A DNA stretch of 64,000 bases, from NCBI RefSeq assembly GCF_902364025.1, contig NZ_CABJCG010000021.1:39307-103306 (forward strand). The letters are read 5' to 3'. Positions 8,402-17,722 of this stretch are shown piece by piece. The notes under the pieces are model-generated. The model did not search any database. It had not been told where the DNA came from and saw only the letters and a list, made by a program, of their open reading frames with translations. A program made the translations under genes and the position numbers. This DNA is from Enterocloster lavalensis. Lineage in GTDB: Bacteria; Bacillota; Clostridia; Lachnospirales; Lachnospiraceae. Every line of letters starts with the position of its first letter. The first letter of the stretch is position 1.

Positions 8402-9046
8402 ATGAGAATTATAAAAGAAGCCGATATTCGCAAAAACGAGATCTTGGACGCAGCCGGGATATTATTTACAGAAAAAGGATATGAAAATACAAGCGTTACC
8501 GATATTATGAATGCGGTGGGGATCGCAAAGGGAACCCTTTACCATCATTACAAATCCAAAGAAGATATTTTGAATGCGCTGATTAAACGGCAAACCGACG
8601 ATATCTTTTTGAGTGCAAAAAAAATAGCAGATGATAAAAGTGTTCCGGTCAAGGAGCGGATGATCCGAACCATTCTGGCCCTTCATGTGGATACAGAGCA
8701 AATGGAGGAGCAAACGATGATGGAGCAGCTGCACAAGCCCCAGAATACACTGATGCATGAAAAAACGAAAAAGATCATTTTCCAGGAGGTTCCGCCGATT
8801 TTGGCCGATATTGTAACCGAGGGGGTCCAACAGGGGATTTTTGATACCGCGTATCCTTTGGAAGGCATGGAGATGGCGCTGTGTTATTTGGATGTTATGC
8901 TGGATGACAACGTGTTTGAACTGAAGCAGCCGCAACGTCAGGACAAAATCCAGGCGTTTATCTATTATCTGGAACGGCTTCTTGGCGTGGGGGAAGGTGA
9001 ACTTGCAGCTTTTGAAGAAGCGTTTACAGGAAGGCAGGGTGAATGA
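8402..9046 (+). CDS. TetR-family transcriptional repressor
   Basis: The 214-aa protein starts at the ATG at 8402 behind AAAAGGAG. Earlier in-frame ATGs fall inside the operator region and are rejected. Residues 10-55 form the TetR DNA-binding domain, with the family hallmark GIAKGTLYHHYKSKEDIL. The C-terminal part is the helical ligand-binding domain. It is the first gene of an operon with an MFS exporter and an ABC exporter, and a palindromic operator sits on its promoter, so it is very probably their self-regulated, drug-responsive repressor. Its stop overlaps the MFS start (ATGA). Confidence 0.9.
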   Translation: MRIIKEADIRKNEILDAAGILFTEKGYENTSVTDIMNAVGIAKGTLYHHYKSKEDILNALIKRQTDDIFLSAKKIADDKSVPVKERMIRTILALHVDTEQMEEQTMMEQLHKPQNTLMHEKTKKIIFQEVPPILADIVTEGVQQGIFDTAYPLEGMEMALCYLDVMLDDNVFELKQPQRQDKIQAFIYYLERLLGVGEGELAAFEEAFTGRQGE

Positions 9047-10338
9047 AAAATAATACAGAAAAATCCTTTGGGAAATTCATGCTGCTCTGGTCCGGCGATT
9101 TTGTCTCAGCGATTGGAAGCGGCCTTACCTCCTTTGGCCTGGGCGTTTATATCTTTCAGCAGACCGGAAAAGCGTCCCAGATGGCGCTAGTCACACTGCT
9201 CGCGTTCCTTCCTTCGCTTCTTCTGGGGCCTATGGCGGGGGTGTTGGCCGACCGCTATGACCGCAGGCTTTTAATGATTCTGGGAGACAGCCTTTCCGCG
9301 GTGGGGCTGCTGTTCATCCTGGTGAGCCTGATGCATGGGGAGGCCCTTCTTTGGCAAATCTGCGTGGGAGTAACCGTCAGCTCTGTGTTTGCGTCCCTCC
9401 TGGAACCGGCTTATAAAGCCACCATTACAGAGCTGTTGAATCCGGAGCAGTACAGCAAGGCCAGCGGTCTGGTCCAGATTGCGGGCTCTGCCAAATATCT
9501 GATTTCCCCGGTTCTGGCCGGTTTTTTGCTCACCATTTCCGATATCCGCCTGCTGCTGTTCCTTGATATATGCACTTTTTTTGTGACGGTTGCCACAACA
9601 TTGGTTGTGAAAAAGGGGCTTCCGGGCAGGAAAGCGGAGAACGGTTTCTCTTTTGCCGCCGAGCTGAAGGCCGGCTGGGAAGCGCTAGCCGGTAAAAAGG
9701 GAGTCCTCACCCTGGTTGTCATGGGTGCGCTTATTACCTTTTGCCTGGGGGTTATACAGACGCTCGCCTCCCCGATGGTCTTAAGTTTTTCAGACAGCGC
9801 CACCCTTGGCACGCTGATGACGGTTATCACGATGGGAATGCTGGTAACCAGCGCGGTTCTCGGGGGAATCAGCATCAAAAAGGGATACGCCGGGCTGCTC
9901 TCCCTTTCCCTCTTTGGAGCCGGTATTTTTATGGCGCTATTCGGGCTGCGGGAAAATATTGTGTTTATCGGCGCGGCCGGTTTTCTTTTTTTCGCGATGC
10001 TGCCGTTCACCAACGCCAGCCTGGATTACCTGCTGCGCACCAATATTGAAAATGACTTGCAGGGACGGGCCTGGGGGCTGATTGGGCTGATCTCACAGCT
10101 TGGATACGTGGCGGCCTATGCGGTTTCCGGTCTGTTGGCGGATTATATGTTCACCCCTCTGCTTCTGGACGGCGGCGCGCTTTCCGAAAACGTTGGGAAA
10201 ATCATTGGCACGGGACCGGGCCGGGGCATCGGCTTTCTTATGATTCTTGCCGGCCTGCTGCTTTGCGTCACGTCCGGCCTGCTGTTTTGCATGAAGTCCA
10301 TCCGCAATCTGGAAAGCGGGGGTCTTTATGACACGTAA
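9043..10338 (+). CDS. MFS drug exporter, MefA-like
   Basis: The 431-aa protein has twelve predicted membrane helices. The cytoplasmic loop between helices 2 and 3 carries GVLADRYDRR, the drug:H+ antiporter signature. The N-terminus (FGKFMLLWSGDFVSAIGSGL) resembles the macrolide-efflux MefA-type branch. It exports an unknown toxic compound using the proton gradient. It is translationally coupled to the TetR gene by a 4-base overlap and overlaps the next ABC permease by 11 bases, so all are one transcript. Confidence 0.87.
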   Translation: MKNNTEKSFGKFMLLWSGDFVSAIGSGLTSFGLGVYIFQQTGKASQMALVTLLAFLPSLLLGPMAGVLADRYDRRLLMILGDSLSAVGLLFILVSLMHGEALLWQICVGVTVSSVFASLLEPAYKATITELLNPEQYSKASGLVQIAGSAKYLISPVLAGFLLTISDIRLLLFLDICTFFVTVATTLVVKKGLPGRKAENGFSFAAELKAGWEALAGKKGVLTLVVMGALITFCLGVIQTLASPMVLSFSDSATLGTLMTVITMGMLVTSAVLGGISIKKGYAGLLSLSLFGAGIFMALFGLRENIVFIGAAGFLFFAMLPFTNASLDYLLRTNIENDLQGRAWGLIGLISQLGYVAAYAVSGLLADYMFTPLLLDGGALSENVGKIIGTGPGRGIGFLMILAGLLLCVTSGLLFCMKSIRNLESGGLYDT

Positions 10339-12646
10339 AATGATCTGGAACGATCTTGTGAGGAACAGAGCGGTATCGCTGATCACAATTCTTTTTATTT
10401 CCGTGGCCGCCATGTTGTTGTCACTTGCGGCAATCCTCACGGTAAATCTGTTTGGCGCGGTGGACCGGCTCATGGCGGATGCAAAAACACCCCATTTTAT
10501 GCAGATGCATACAGGGGCGGTTGATATGGCCGGCCTGGAGGATTTTGCAGACAATAACAGGAACGTGGCGGATTTTCAGGTAATCCCCTTTTTGAATGTG
10601 GATAATACCGAGCTTATTCTGGGCGGAAACAGACTTACGGACAGCGTGCAGGACAACGGTTTTTGCACCCAAAGCAGCCGGTTTGATTTTCTGCTGGATA
10701 TGGAGAATCAACCGGTGAAACCACAGCCCGGCGAAGTATATGTGCCCGTCTGTTATTTGCGGGACGGGACTGCGAACGTGGGCGATCCGGCGGTCCTGTG
10801 CGGAAGAACCTTTCGCGTTGCGGGATTTATCCGGGATTCCCAGATGAATTCTACCCTGGCTTCTTCCAAACGCTTTCTGATAAACGAAGCGGATTATGCC
10901 CGGCTTGCGCCGTTTGGGAATGTGGAATATTTAATCGAATTCCGCCTGCATGACCTGTCAAAACTGAGCGCTTTTGAGACCGCTTACAGCGCCGCAGGAC
11001 TTCCGGCCAACGGGCCTGCGCTCACATGGCCGTTGTTTCAGATGATCAGCGCTATTTCAGACGGCATTATGATCGCAATCCTTGTCCTGATCGGGCTCCT
11101 GGTAGTCTCTGTTTCGCTGTTATGCGTCCGCTTTACGCTCCTGGCGAAGATCGAGGACGATTTCCGGGAAATCGGAGTTATGAAGGCAATCGGAATGCGG
11201 ATATGGGAGATCAGGGGAATCTATCTGGCAATCTATGCAGTCATGGTGGCCATTGGAAGCGGCTTTGGATTTATGCTTTCCCTTCTGTTCAAAGACGCCT
11301 TGCTGGAACGAATCCGCCTGAATTTAGGCGGCAGCGGGAGTCCGGCCCGGGCGCTGCTGCTGGGCGGCCTTGGCGCTGGGATTGTATGTTTGCTGATTCT
11401 GCTCTATGTAAACGGATGCCTCCGGCGGTTTCGCTGTATATCTGCCGTGCAGGCAATCCGGTTTGGCGCACAGGACGATTCCAGTCACAGCTCCCGGATT
11501 GTCAGGCTGTCTGAAAGCCGTGTGGTTTCCTGCAACTTTATTCTTGGCCTGAAGGACGTTCTGGCAAGAAAACGGCTCTATGGTACGATGGTGGCGGTGA
11601 TCATTCTGGCGAGCTTTATTATGGTTGTACCGCAGAATTTGTACCATACGATTTCCGGGGATGATTTTGTCACCTACATTGGGGTGGGAAATTGCGACCT
11701 TCGCATGGATATTCAGCAGACCGGGCAGATCGGCGAAAAGACGCAGGACATTGGCCGGTATATGGAAAATGATCCGGAAATTGCAGATTACGCCCTGTTT
11801 GTCTCAAAGATTTTCCCGGTCAAACTGGATCGTGGAGAAACCGAGAATCTGAAGGTGGAACTGGGGGATCATTCCGTGTTTCCGCTTCAATATGCGGAGG
11901 GACGCCTGCCGGTTAAGGAAACTGAAATAGCCTTATCGGCCATCTATGCGGACGAATTGGAAAAGCGCGTGGGTGAGCGTATTACGTTGTTGACTTCCAC
12001 CGGGGAAAAACAGCTGACGGTCTGCGGGATCTATTCCGACATCACCAATGGAGGAAAGACCGCCAAGGCAGTGTTTACAGATACCGGCACGGAACCGGTA
12101 TGGAGTCTGGTGTGCGCGGATTTGGCCGGAAAAGACCGGCTGCCTGACAAAATTGCGGAGTATGCGGCCCATTTTTCCTACGCAAAAGTTTCTAGCATAG
12201 ACAAATACATGGCGCAGACCTTTGGAGGAACGCTTCGATCCGTGCAGGCGGCGTCGCGGATTGCCGGCATTGTCTCATCGGTTATAGTGTTATTAGTAAC
12301 CTTATTGTTTGTGAAGCTGCTGGCTGCAAAGGACCGGTATTCCATTGCCGTGCTGCGGGCCGTCGGATTTACCGGCTCAGATATACAGCGCCAGTATGCC
12401 TGGCGCGCGTTTTTGATACTGGCGGTTGGAATATTTTTGGGAACCATACTGGCGGGGACCGTGGGAGAAAAAATGTCCGGTGCAGCCGTCTCCTCTTTGG
12501 GAGCCGCGACATTCCGTTTTACCATAAATCCGCTGTCCACGTATTTGTTTTCCCCGCTGATTTTGGTATGTTCCGGTCTGCTTGCGACCGTGTGGGGAAC
12601 TGCTCATGCAGGCGACGTGAAATTATGCCAATCCATAAAGGAGTAA
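10328..12646 (+). CDS. ABC transporter permease, FtsX/MacB-like
   Basis: The 772-aa permease begins with one membrane helix (residues 16-38), then a large extracellular domain. A first FtsX domain with three helices (about 235-370) contains EIGVMKAIGM. A second extracellular domain follows, and a final FtsX domain occupies the last ~150 residues (with IAVLRAVGFTG). This duplicated ABC3/FtsX layout belongs to the type VII group that moves lipids, peptides or drugs out of the membrane rather than across it. It works with the ATPase encoded four bases downstream and is controlled with the MFS exporter. Confidence 0.88.
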   Translation: MTRKMIWNDLVRNRAVSLITILFISVAAMLLSLAAILTVNLFGAVDRLMADAKTPHFMQMHTGAVDMAGLEDFADNNRNVADFQVIPFLNVDNTELILGGNRLTDSVQDNGFCTQSSRFDFLLDMENQPVKPQPGEVYVPVCYLRDGTANVGDPAVLCGRTFRVAGFIRDSQMNSTLASSKRFLINEADYARLAPFGNVEYLIEFRLHDLSKLSAFETAYSAAGLPANGPALTWPLFQMISAISDGIMIAILVLIGLLVVSVSLLCVRFTLLAKIEDDFREIGVMKAIGMRIWEIRGIYLAIYAVMVAIGSGFGFMLSLLFKDALLERIRLNLGGSGSPARALLLGGLGAGIVCLLILLYVNGCLRRFRCISAVQAIRFGAQDDSSHSSRIVRLSESRVVSCNFILGLKDVLARKRLYGTMVAVIILASFIMVVPQNLYHTISGDDFVTYIGVGNCDLRMDIQQTGQIGEKTQDIGRYMENDPEIADYALFVSKIFPVKLDRGETENLKVELGDHSVFPLQYAEGRLPVKETEIALSAIYADELEKRVGERITLLTSTGEKQLTVCGIYSDITNGGKTAKAVFTDTGTEPVWSLVCADLAGKDRLPDKIAEYAAHFSYAKVSSIDKYMAQTFGGTLRSVQAASRIAGIVSSVIVLLVTLLFVKLLAAKDRYSIAVLRAVGFTGSDIQRQYAWRAFLILAVGIFLGTILAGTVGEKMSGAAVSSLGAATFRFTINPLSTYLFSPLILVCSGLLATVWGTAHAGDVKLCQSIKE

Positions 12647-12649
12647 GCC

Positions 12650-13408
12650 ATGAAACAATTATTATCCGGTCAGAATATCATAAAATCCTACGGTGTGGGG
12701 GGAGAAAAACACAGGGTCTTAAACGGGGTGTCCGTAACAATCGGCAGCGGCGAGTTTGTATCCATCATGGGCCCTTCCGGCTCGGGAAAGTCCACGCTGC
12801 TTTATGCCCTGAGCGGAATGGACGGAATCGACGGCGGGGAAGTGAGTTTTGAGGGACGGAAACTGTCCGGTTTATCGGACGATGCATTGTCGGATCTCCG
12901 CAGAAGCAGAATGGGGTTTGTTTTCCAACAGCCCGCCCTGCTGAAAAACCTCAATCTGCTGGACAATATTATGTTACCCCAGATGCGGGACCGGCGCAGG
13001 AACGTGAGACAACTGAATCAAAAAGCCAGAGATTTGATGGAGCAGATGGGGATTGGGGATTTGGCGGAGAGGGACATTACCCAGGCTTCCGGCGGCCAGC
13101 TCCAGCGGGCGGGCATCTGCCGCGCCCTGATGAGCGAGCCGGAGATCGTGTTTGGCGACGAGCCGACCGGCGCTTTGAATACAAAGACGGCAAAAGAGAT
13201 TATGGAACTTTTTACAAAAATCAACCGGGATGGCATCGCAATACTTCTGGTTACGCACGATCCGAACATAGCGGCCAGGACTGAGCGGGTTCTGTTTCTG
13301 TGCGATGGGGAAATCGTTGACGAGTGCAGATTATCCAAGTTTACGGAACGGGATTTTGATAACAGGGTTGGCGAAATTACGAAACGGATGCAGAAAATCG
13401 GCATTTGA
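12650..13408 (+). CDS. ABC transporter ATP-binding protein, MacB/LolD-like
   Basis: The 252-aa ATPase carries Walker A GPSGSGKST, Q-loop VFQQPA, signature ASGGQLQRAGICRAL (Ala instead of the usual Leu), Walker B VFGDEPTGALN and the switch His in LLVTHD. The GALN sequence after Walker B is characteristic of the MacB/LolD/FtsE group that pairs with FtsX-type permeases, matching the gene just upstream. It starts behind AAAGGAG and closes the TetR-regulated efflux operon. Confidence 0.92.
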   Translation: MKQLLSGQNIIKSYGVGGEKHRVLNGVSVTIGSGEFVSIMGPSGSGKSTLLYALSGMDGIDGGEVSFEGRKLSGLSDDALSDLRRSRMGFVFQQPALLKNLNLLDNIMLPQMRDRRRNVRQLNQKARDLMEQMGIGDLAERDITQASGGQLQRAGICRALMSEPEIVFGDEPTGALNTKTAKEIMELFTKINRDGIAILLVTHDPNIAARTERVLFLCDGEIVDECRLSKFTERDFDNRVGEITKRMQKIGI

Positions 13409-13507
13409 TTTTGCGTTTTCTGACGCAGGTCAGAATTTTCCGAAAACGAACCGGATTTCCGGGCGGCACTCAAGGGTGCGGCTTGGGAGGGGGAAAGAAG
13501 ATATAGG

Positions 13508-13542
13508 GGATATAGGGTCAGATTTAAGTTGATTCTATATCC
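13508..13542. promoter_or_regulatory. Inverted repeat over the promoter of the double-GntR gene
   Basis: GGATATAG (13508-13515) and CTATATCC (13535-13542) are perfect 8-base complements spaced by 19 bases, flanking the -35 box. The placement suggests an operator, perhaps for the downstream regulator itself. Confidence 0.45.
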
Positions 13543-13557
13543 TCTTTCTATTATAAT
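13529..13557 (+). promoter_or_regulatory. Promoter of first GntR-kinase-SBP module
   Basis: TTGATT at 13529-13534 and a perfect TATAAT at 13552-13557 are separated by 17 bases. This is the only clear promoter before the regulator, kinase and lipoprotein genes. Confidence 0.75.
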
Positions 13558-13592
13558 AATTCTGTATAGGTGCCAAGTTGGTTAAGGACAAA

Positions 13593-15128
13593 ATGGAATT
13601 TGCGCACAGAGAGACAGGCGGCGGCATGAAAAACGATATTGTACTGTATCAGAGAATCTATCAGTTGTTGAAAAATCAAATCGAATGCGGACTTCTGCCG
13701 GAGGGTAAAAGCCTGCCGTCCCGTGCAAAACTGTGCAGGGAATTCCAGGTGTCGGAGAAAACAGTGCGCCGGGTGTTGGAGGAAATGCAGGAAAAGGGGC
13801 TGATTGAGACGCGGCAGGGAAAACGCCCGGTTGTGAGAAACGCTGCGCTGGCCGGCTGCGAATATGCGACGGAGACTCTGCAGGAAGGCACGGAGGTGCC
13901 CAAGGATATTTTTAACACCGGCCGTCTGTTTTGTGATCCGGTGATTGAACACGGGATTGCCCGGTGCGCCAGAGAGGACTGGGAAATCCCGGCAGCCATC
14001 ATCGAAAGGATGAACCCTTCTCGCGCTACCGAGTTTTGGCGGCTGTCTCATTACTTTTGGCGATTTTTTGTTGCACGGAACGAGAATGATTTGATCCTGC
14101 ACGCGGTCAAAAGCCTGGGATTTTTTTATATTGAGCCGCTGCCGGGACCTTTGGAGATGCGGGAGGCTTATTGGAACGCTCTCAGGAGCTTTGTGCGGAC
14201 GGCGGGCGGAGAAGGATATTCAAAAGAGGCGTTGCTGGAGAGTATGTCCGGCCTGTATGGATTCGGCGCAGACAAGCGCCGGATCGAGGCGCATTACCGG
14301 AAGCGGCCGGATGCGCCCTGGCGTTCCGGTTGTTGCGGGTTGGAACAGAGTCTGCGCAGCGCGGAGGAACGGTATTCCCATGTGTATATGGATATTATCG
14401 GTTTGATTGCCATTGGCCGCTACCAGCCGGGCGACCAGCTGCCGACCCACAAAGAGATGCAAATGAAGTACGGCGTCAGCAGCGATACAACTGCAAAGGC
14501 GATCCGCGTCCTGCGGGAATGGGGGATCGTGACGGCAAAACGGGGGTGCGGAATCTATGTGTCGATGGATTTGACGGGGCTTAAGAACGTGAAAATTGCT
14601 CCCGATCTGATCGGCTGTCATTTGCGGCGGTTCCTGGACAGTCTGGAACTTCTGGATTTCACCATCGATAAAGTGGCGAAACATGCCGCCGAATGGATTC
14701 CTGCAGAAGCGGCGGGGGCGTTATTACGGAAGATGGAACGGCTCTGGAATGAAGAATACCTGTATCAAATTACGCCCATGACGCTTTTGGAGTTTATTAC
14801 GGATTATATTCAGTATGCTCCGCTGAAAGAGATTTACCGGATGGCTTCCAGGAATTACCATATCGGCCGCTGTATCCCTAAACTGGTGACCCGCCACAAG
14901 TCTTTCGAAAGCCGTGCGATTCAACGGCAGGCGGTGGAGGCGGTGGAATGCCTGATTCAGGGAGACGGCAGACGGTTCTCTGAAAAGGCTGCGGCGATGT
15001 TTGGGTATGTGCACGGCCTGGTCCTCCGGGAGTGCGGACAGCTGGGGTATTTGGAGATCGCCGACAGGGTGTATGACGGATCGGCACTGTGGAAAAGGGT
15101 GTTTCAGGATTTTGGCGGCGGGAAATAA
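13593..15128 (+). CDS. Regulator with two GntR-type HTH domains (module 1)
   Basis: The protein has 511 aa from the ATG at 13593, preceded by AAGGA; an ATG at 13626, giving 500 aa, is a possible alternative. Two GntR winged-helix domains are visible: residues ~16-80 (LPSRAKLCREFQVSEKTVRR) and ~262-325 (LPTHKEMQMKYGVSSDTT). Each ends in the family wing (ETRQGKRPVV; AKRGCGIYV). The linker and C-terminal ~185 residues are helical and match no effector domain I know. The same layout occurs in the protein at 46182-47588. It heads a module with a hybrid kinase and a solute-binding lipoprotein and may be the DNA-binding output of that sensing unit. Confidence 0.83.
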   Translation: MEFAHRETGGGMKNDIVLYQRIYQLLKNQIECGLLPEGKSLPSRAKLCREFQVSEKTVRRVLEEMQEKGLIETRQGKRPVVRNAALAGCEYATETLQEGTEVPKDIFNTGRLFCDPVIEHGIARCAREDWEIPAAIIERMNPSRATEFWRLSHYFWRFFVARNENDLILHAVKSLGFFYIEPLPGPLEMREAYWNALRSFVRTAGGEGYSKEALLESMSGLYGFGADKRRIEAHYRKRPDAPWRSGCCGLEQSLRSAEERYSHVYMDIIGLIAIGRYQPGDQLPTHKEMQMKYGVSSDTTAKAIRVLREWGIVTAKRGCGIYVSMDLTGLKNVKIAPDLIGCHLRRFLDSLELLDFTIDKVAKHAAEWIPAEAAGALLRKMERLWNEEYLYQITPMTLLEFITDYIQYAPLKEIYRMASRNYHIGRCIPKLVTRHKSFESRAIQRQAVEAVECLIQGDGRRFSEKAAAMFGYVHGLVLRECGQLGYLEIADRVYDGSALWKRVFQDFGGGK

Positions 15129-15175
15129 GCGGCTGCGGCCGGTTAAGTGAAAACGACAGATTGGAAACGGATATT

Positions 15176-17722
15176 ATGAAAACATTTTTTGAGAAATATT
15201 GGAGAAAAATTCTTGTAATCGGTTTTGGTATTCTTGTAATCATCACGCTTAGTTTCAATGCCATGCTGATCCGTCAGACTGCGTACGAGGAAGGATCTCA
15301 GCATTTGGATGAGTTATCCGGACAGATTGCCTCCTCCATTGAAAAGCAGTCCCGCGGCCAGTGGAACATGCTGGACGTATTTTACCGGTATTTTATAGAT
15401 TTATCCAGCGACGATTGGACGGTATTGAGCGGTTATATCCAGGATAAAAAGGAGGATTTTGGGTTTGATTCCCTGTGTCTGGTGGATGAGGACGCAATGT
15501 ACTACGACAGGGAGAAATCCGTTTCCCTGCTCTCAAACAGGGAGGTTACGGTCAAGCTGCTCACGGACAGGCAGCCTATTATTCTCGACAATATGTTCTC
15601 GACGGAGGACCAGCTGATCTTTCTGATACCAATCGACCGTCAGGTCATCGGTGAGAAGACATTCTGCGCGTTGGGCGTGGTCTATAACAGCAAAAATCTG
15701 TTTGACATGCTGAATATCCAGGCCTACAACGGGGAAGTAATGATGTACATCACGCGCCAGGACGGTGTTGCGCTTTTCCGCTCCAGCCAGGAAAATACCA
15801 TATCCGGATATAATTTGCTCAACAGTCTGGGGGAGGCTGAGTTTAAGCGCGGCTCCCTTGCCGCGCTCCGGGATCATATCCGGAGCGGCGAGCAGGAACT
15901 GATGACGGTGCACCTGGGGGACCGGGAGTATTATTTAAACCATACGCCGGTGGACGTGGACGACTGGCAGCTGGTCACTATGGTGCCGGTGGACGTGGTC
16001 AGCGGACGTTTGATGCGGACGTCAATGATTACGTTTCTGTGTATGCTTCTGATCGGCGCCCTGGTTGTGATCGCGTTTGTCCTGATCTATTCGGATTCGG
16101 CCAGGAAGGTATTGAGAGCGGAGGAGGCGGCGCGCAAGGCGGCGGAGAACGCCAATCAATCGAAAAGCAGGTTCCTTTCCAATATGTCCCATGATATCCG
16201 GACGCCGATGAACGCCATTATCGGGATGACAAAAATCGCGCAGGAGCATTTAGAGGAACCGGTGAAGGTGAAGGACTGCCTGAAAAAAATCGATTTGTCC
16301 GGCCGTCTGCTGGTGGGGCTGATTAATGACATTCTGGATATGTCCAAGATTGAAAGCGGTAAAATGGTTCTGAATAACGATACGGCGTCGCTGGTGGAGC
16401 TGATGCAGAACCTGGTGAGCATTACCCAGCCAACAGTCTTTTCTAAAAAGCAGGTATTTAATATCCGGCTGCACAATATCCGGCATGAGCGCCTGATTTT
16501 TGATTCGCTCCGCCTGAATCAGGTCCTGATCAACTTAATGGGCAATGCGGTGAAATTTACTCCCGAAGGGGGCAGCATCAGCCTGGATGTGACAGAAGAA
16601 CCCGCAGCGGATGATCAGTTTGTCCACCTCATGTTTAAAGTGGCGGATACAGGTATCGGCATTTCCAGGGAATTTCAGAAGGACCTGTTTTCCTCGTTTA
16701 CCAGAGAGCGGGACAGCAAGATCGATAAAATTGAGGGAAGCGGCCTGGGTCTGGCCATAACAAAGATGATTGTGACCATGATGGGAGGCACCATCGCGGT
16801 CGAGAGCGAACTGGGGCAGGGAAGCGTGTTTACCGTGGAGATGGATCTCCCGGTTGCCGGAGCGCCGGAGGAGATGAAGCTCCCGGCGATCCGCATATTG
16901 GTAGCGGATGATGATCCGGACACCTGCCGTTCGGCGGCCGGCTATCTGAGGGAGTTGGGCGCAGAGGCGGACGTCGCATACGGGGGCAGGGAGGCGGTCC
17001 AGTTGGCAAGGGCGGCTGCTGAAAATGGAACCGAATATCACATGATCTTTTTGGACTGGCGGATGCCGGATTTGGAGGGAACCGATACCGCAAGAGAAAT
17101 TCGGGAGGTGGTAGGCGAGGAGGTTCCGATCCTGATTATCAGCGCCTATGACTGGTCCGGCATAGAAGTGGAAGCAGGGGAGGCGGGCATCAACGGATTT
17201 ATCCAAAAGCCGTTCTTTAAGTCAACGCTCTATCATAGTATTCAGAAATATTATTTCCGCAACGACCTGGAACCGCCAAGGGAGGAGTTGGAGCAAAACG
17301 CGCTGTCAGGCAAACGGCTTCTGCTGGTGGATGACAATGAGATTAATCTGGAGATCGCCCAGGAGATCTTGTCTTATACAGGCGCGGTGGTGGACGTGGC
17401 GCACGACGGGCAGGAGGCGGTGAAGTGCTTTGAAAATGCGCCGGCCGGTTATTATGCCATGATTTTTATGGATATCCAGATGCCGGTCATGAACGGATAC
17501 GAGGCGACAAAAGCCATCCGTAAGATGGAACGGGCAGACGCGCGCCGGGTGTTGATCTTCGCAATGACGGCGGATGCATTTGCCGAAGATATTGAGCTGG
17601 CCAAGCGCGCGGGGATGAACGCGCATTTTGCCAAACCACTTGATATGACCGCGGTGTTGAAGGAAATCAGAAAAAATACACAGATTGCAGAACAGAAATG
17701 GGGCGAAAATGAAGGATTATAA
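15176..17722 (+). CDS. Hybrid sensor histidine kinase with two receiver domains (module 1)
   Basis: The 848-aa membrane kinase starts at the ATG at 15176; longer in-frame starts overlap the previous gene. A first membrane helix (residues ~12-34) is followed by a Cache-like external sensor domain and a second helix (~282-304). Then come HisKA with the phospho-acceptor His339 (MSHDIRTPMNAIIGM), an ATPase domain (N box NLMGNAVKFT, DTGIGIS, GSGLGLAI), and two receiver domains with Asp627 (FLDWRMPD) and Asp766 (FMDIQMPVMNG). Neither receiver has an output domain, so phosphate or signal must pass elsewhere. The SBP gene overlaps its end by 14 bases, which suggests the SBP delivers the ligand. Confidence 0.9.
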   Translation: MKTFFEKYWRKILVIGFGILVIITLSFNAMLIRQTAYEEGSQHLDELSGQIASSIEKQSRGQWNMLDVFYRYFIDLSSDDWTVLSGYIQDKKEDFGFDSLCLVDEDAMYYDREKSVSLLSNREVTVKLLTDRQPIILDNMFSTEDQLIFLIPIDRQVIGEKTFCALGVVYNSKNLFDMLNIQAYNGEVMMYITRQDGVALFRSSQENTISGYNLLNSLGEAEFKRGSLAALRDHIRSGEQELMTVHLGDREYYLNHTPVDVDDWQLVTMVPVDVVSGRLMRTSMITFLCMLLIGALVVIAFVLIYSDSARKVLRAEEAARKAAENANQSKSRFLSNMSHDIRTPMNAIIGMTKIAQEHLEEPVKVKDCLKKIDLSGRLLVGLINDILDMSKIESGKMVLNNDTASLVELMQNLVSITQPTVFSKKQVFNIRLHNIRHERLIFDSLRLNQVLINLMGNAVKFTPEGGSISLDVTEEPAADDQFVHLMFKVADTGIGISREFQKDLFSSFTRERDSKIDKIEGSGLGLAITKMIVTMMGGTIAVESELGQGSVFTVEMDLPVAGAPEEMKLPAIRILVADDDPDTCRSAAGYLRELGAEADVAYGGREAVQLARAAAENGTEYHMIFLDWRMPDLEGTDTAREIREVVGEEVPILIISAYDWSGIEVEAGEAGINGFIQKPFFKSTLYHSIQKYYFRNDLEPPREELEQNALSGKRLLLVDDNEINLEIAQEILSYTGAVVDVAHDGQEAVKCFENAPAGYYAMIFMDIQMPVMNGYEATKAIRKMERADARRVLIFAMTADAFAEDIELAKRAGMNAHFAKPLDMTAVLKEIRKNTQIAEQKWGENEGL

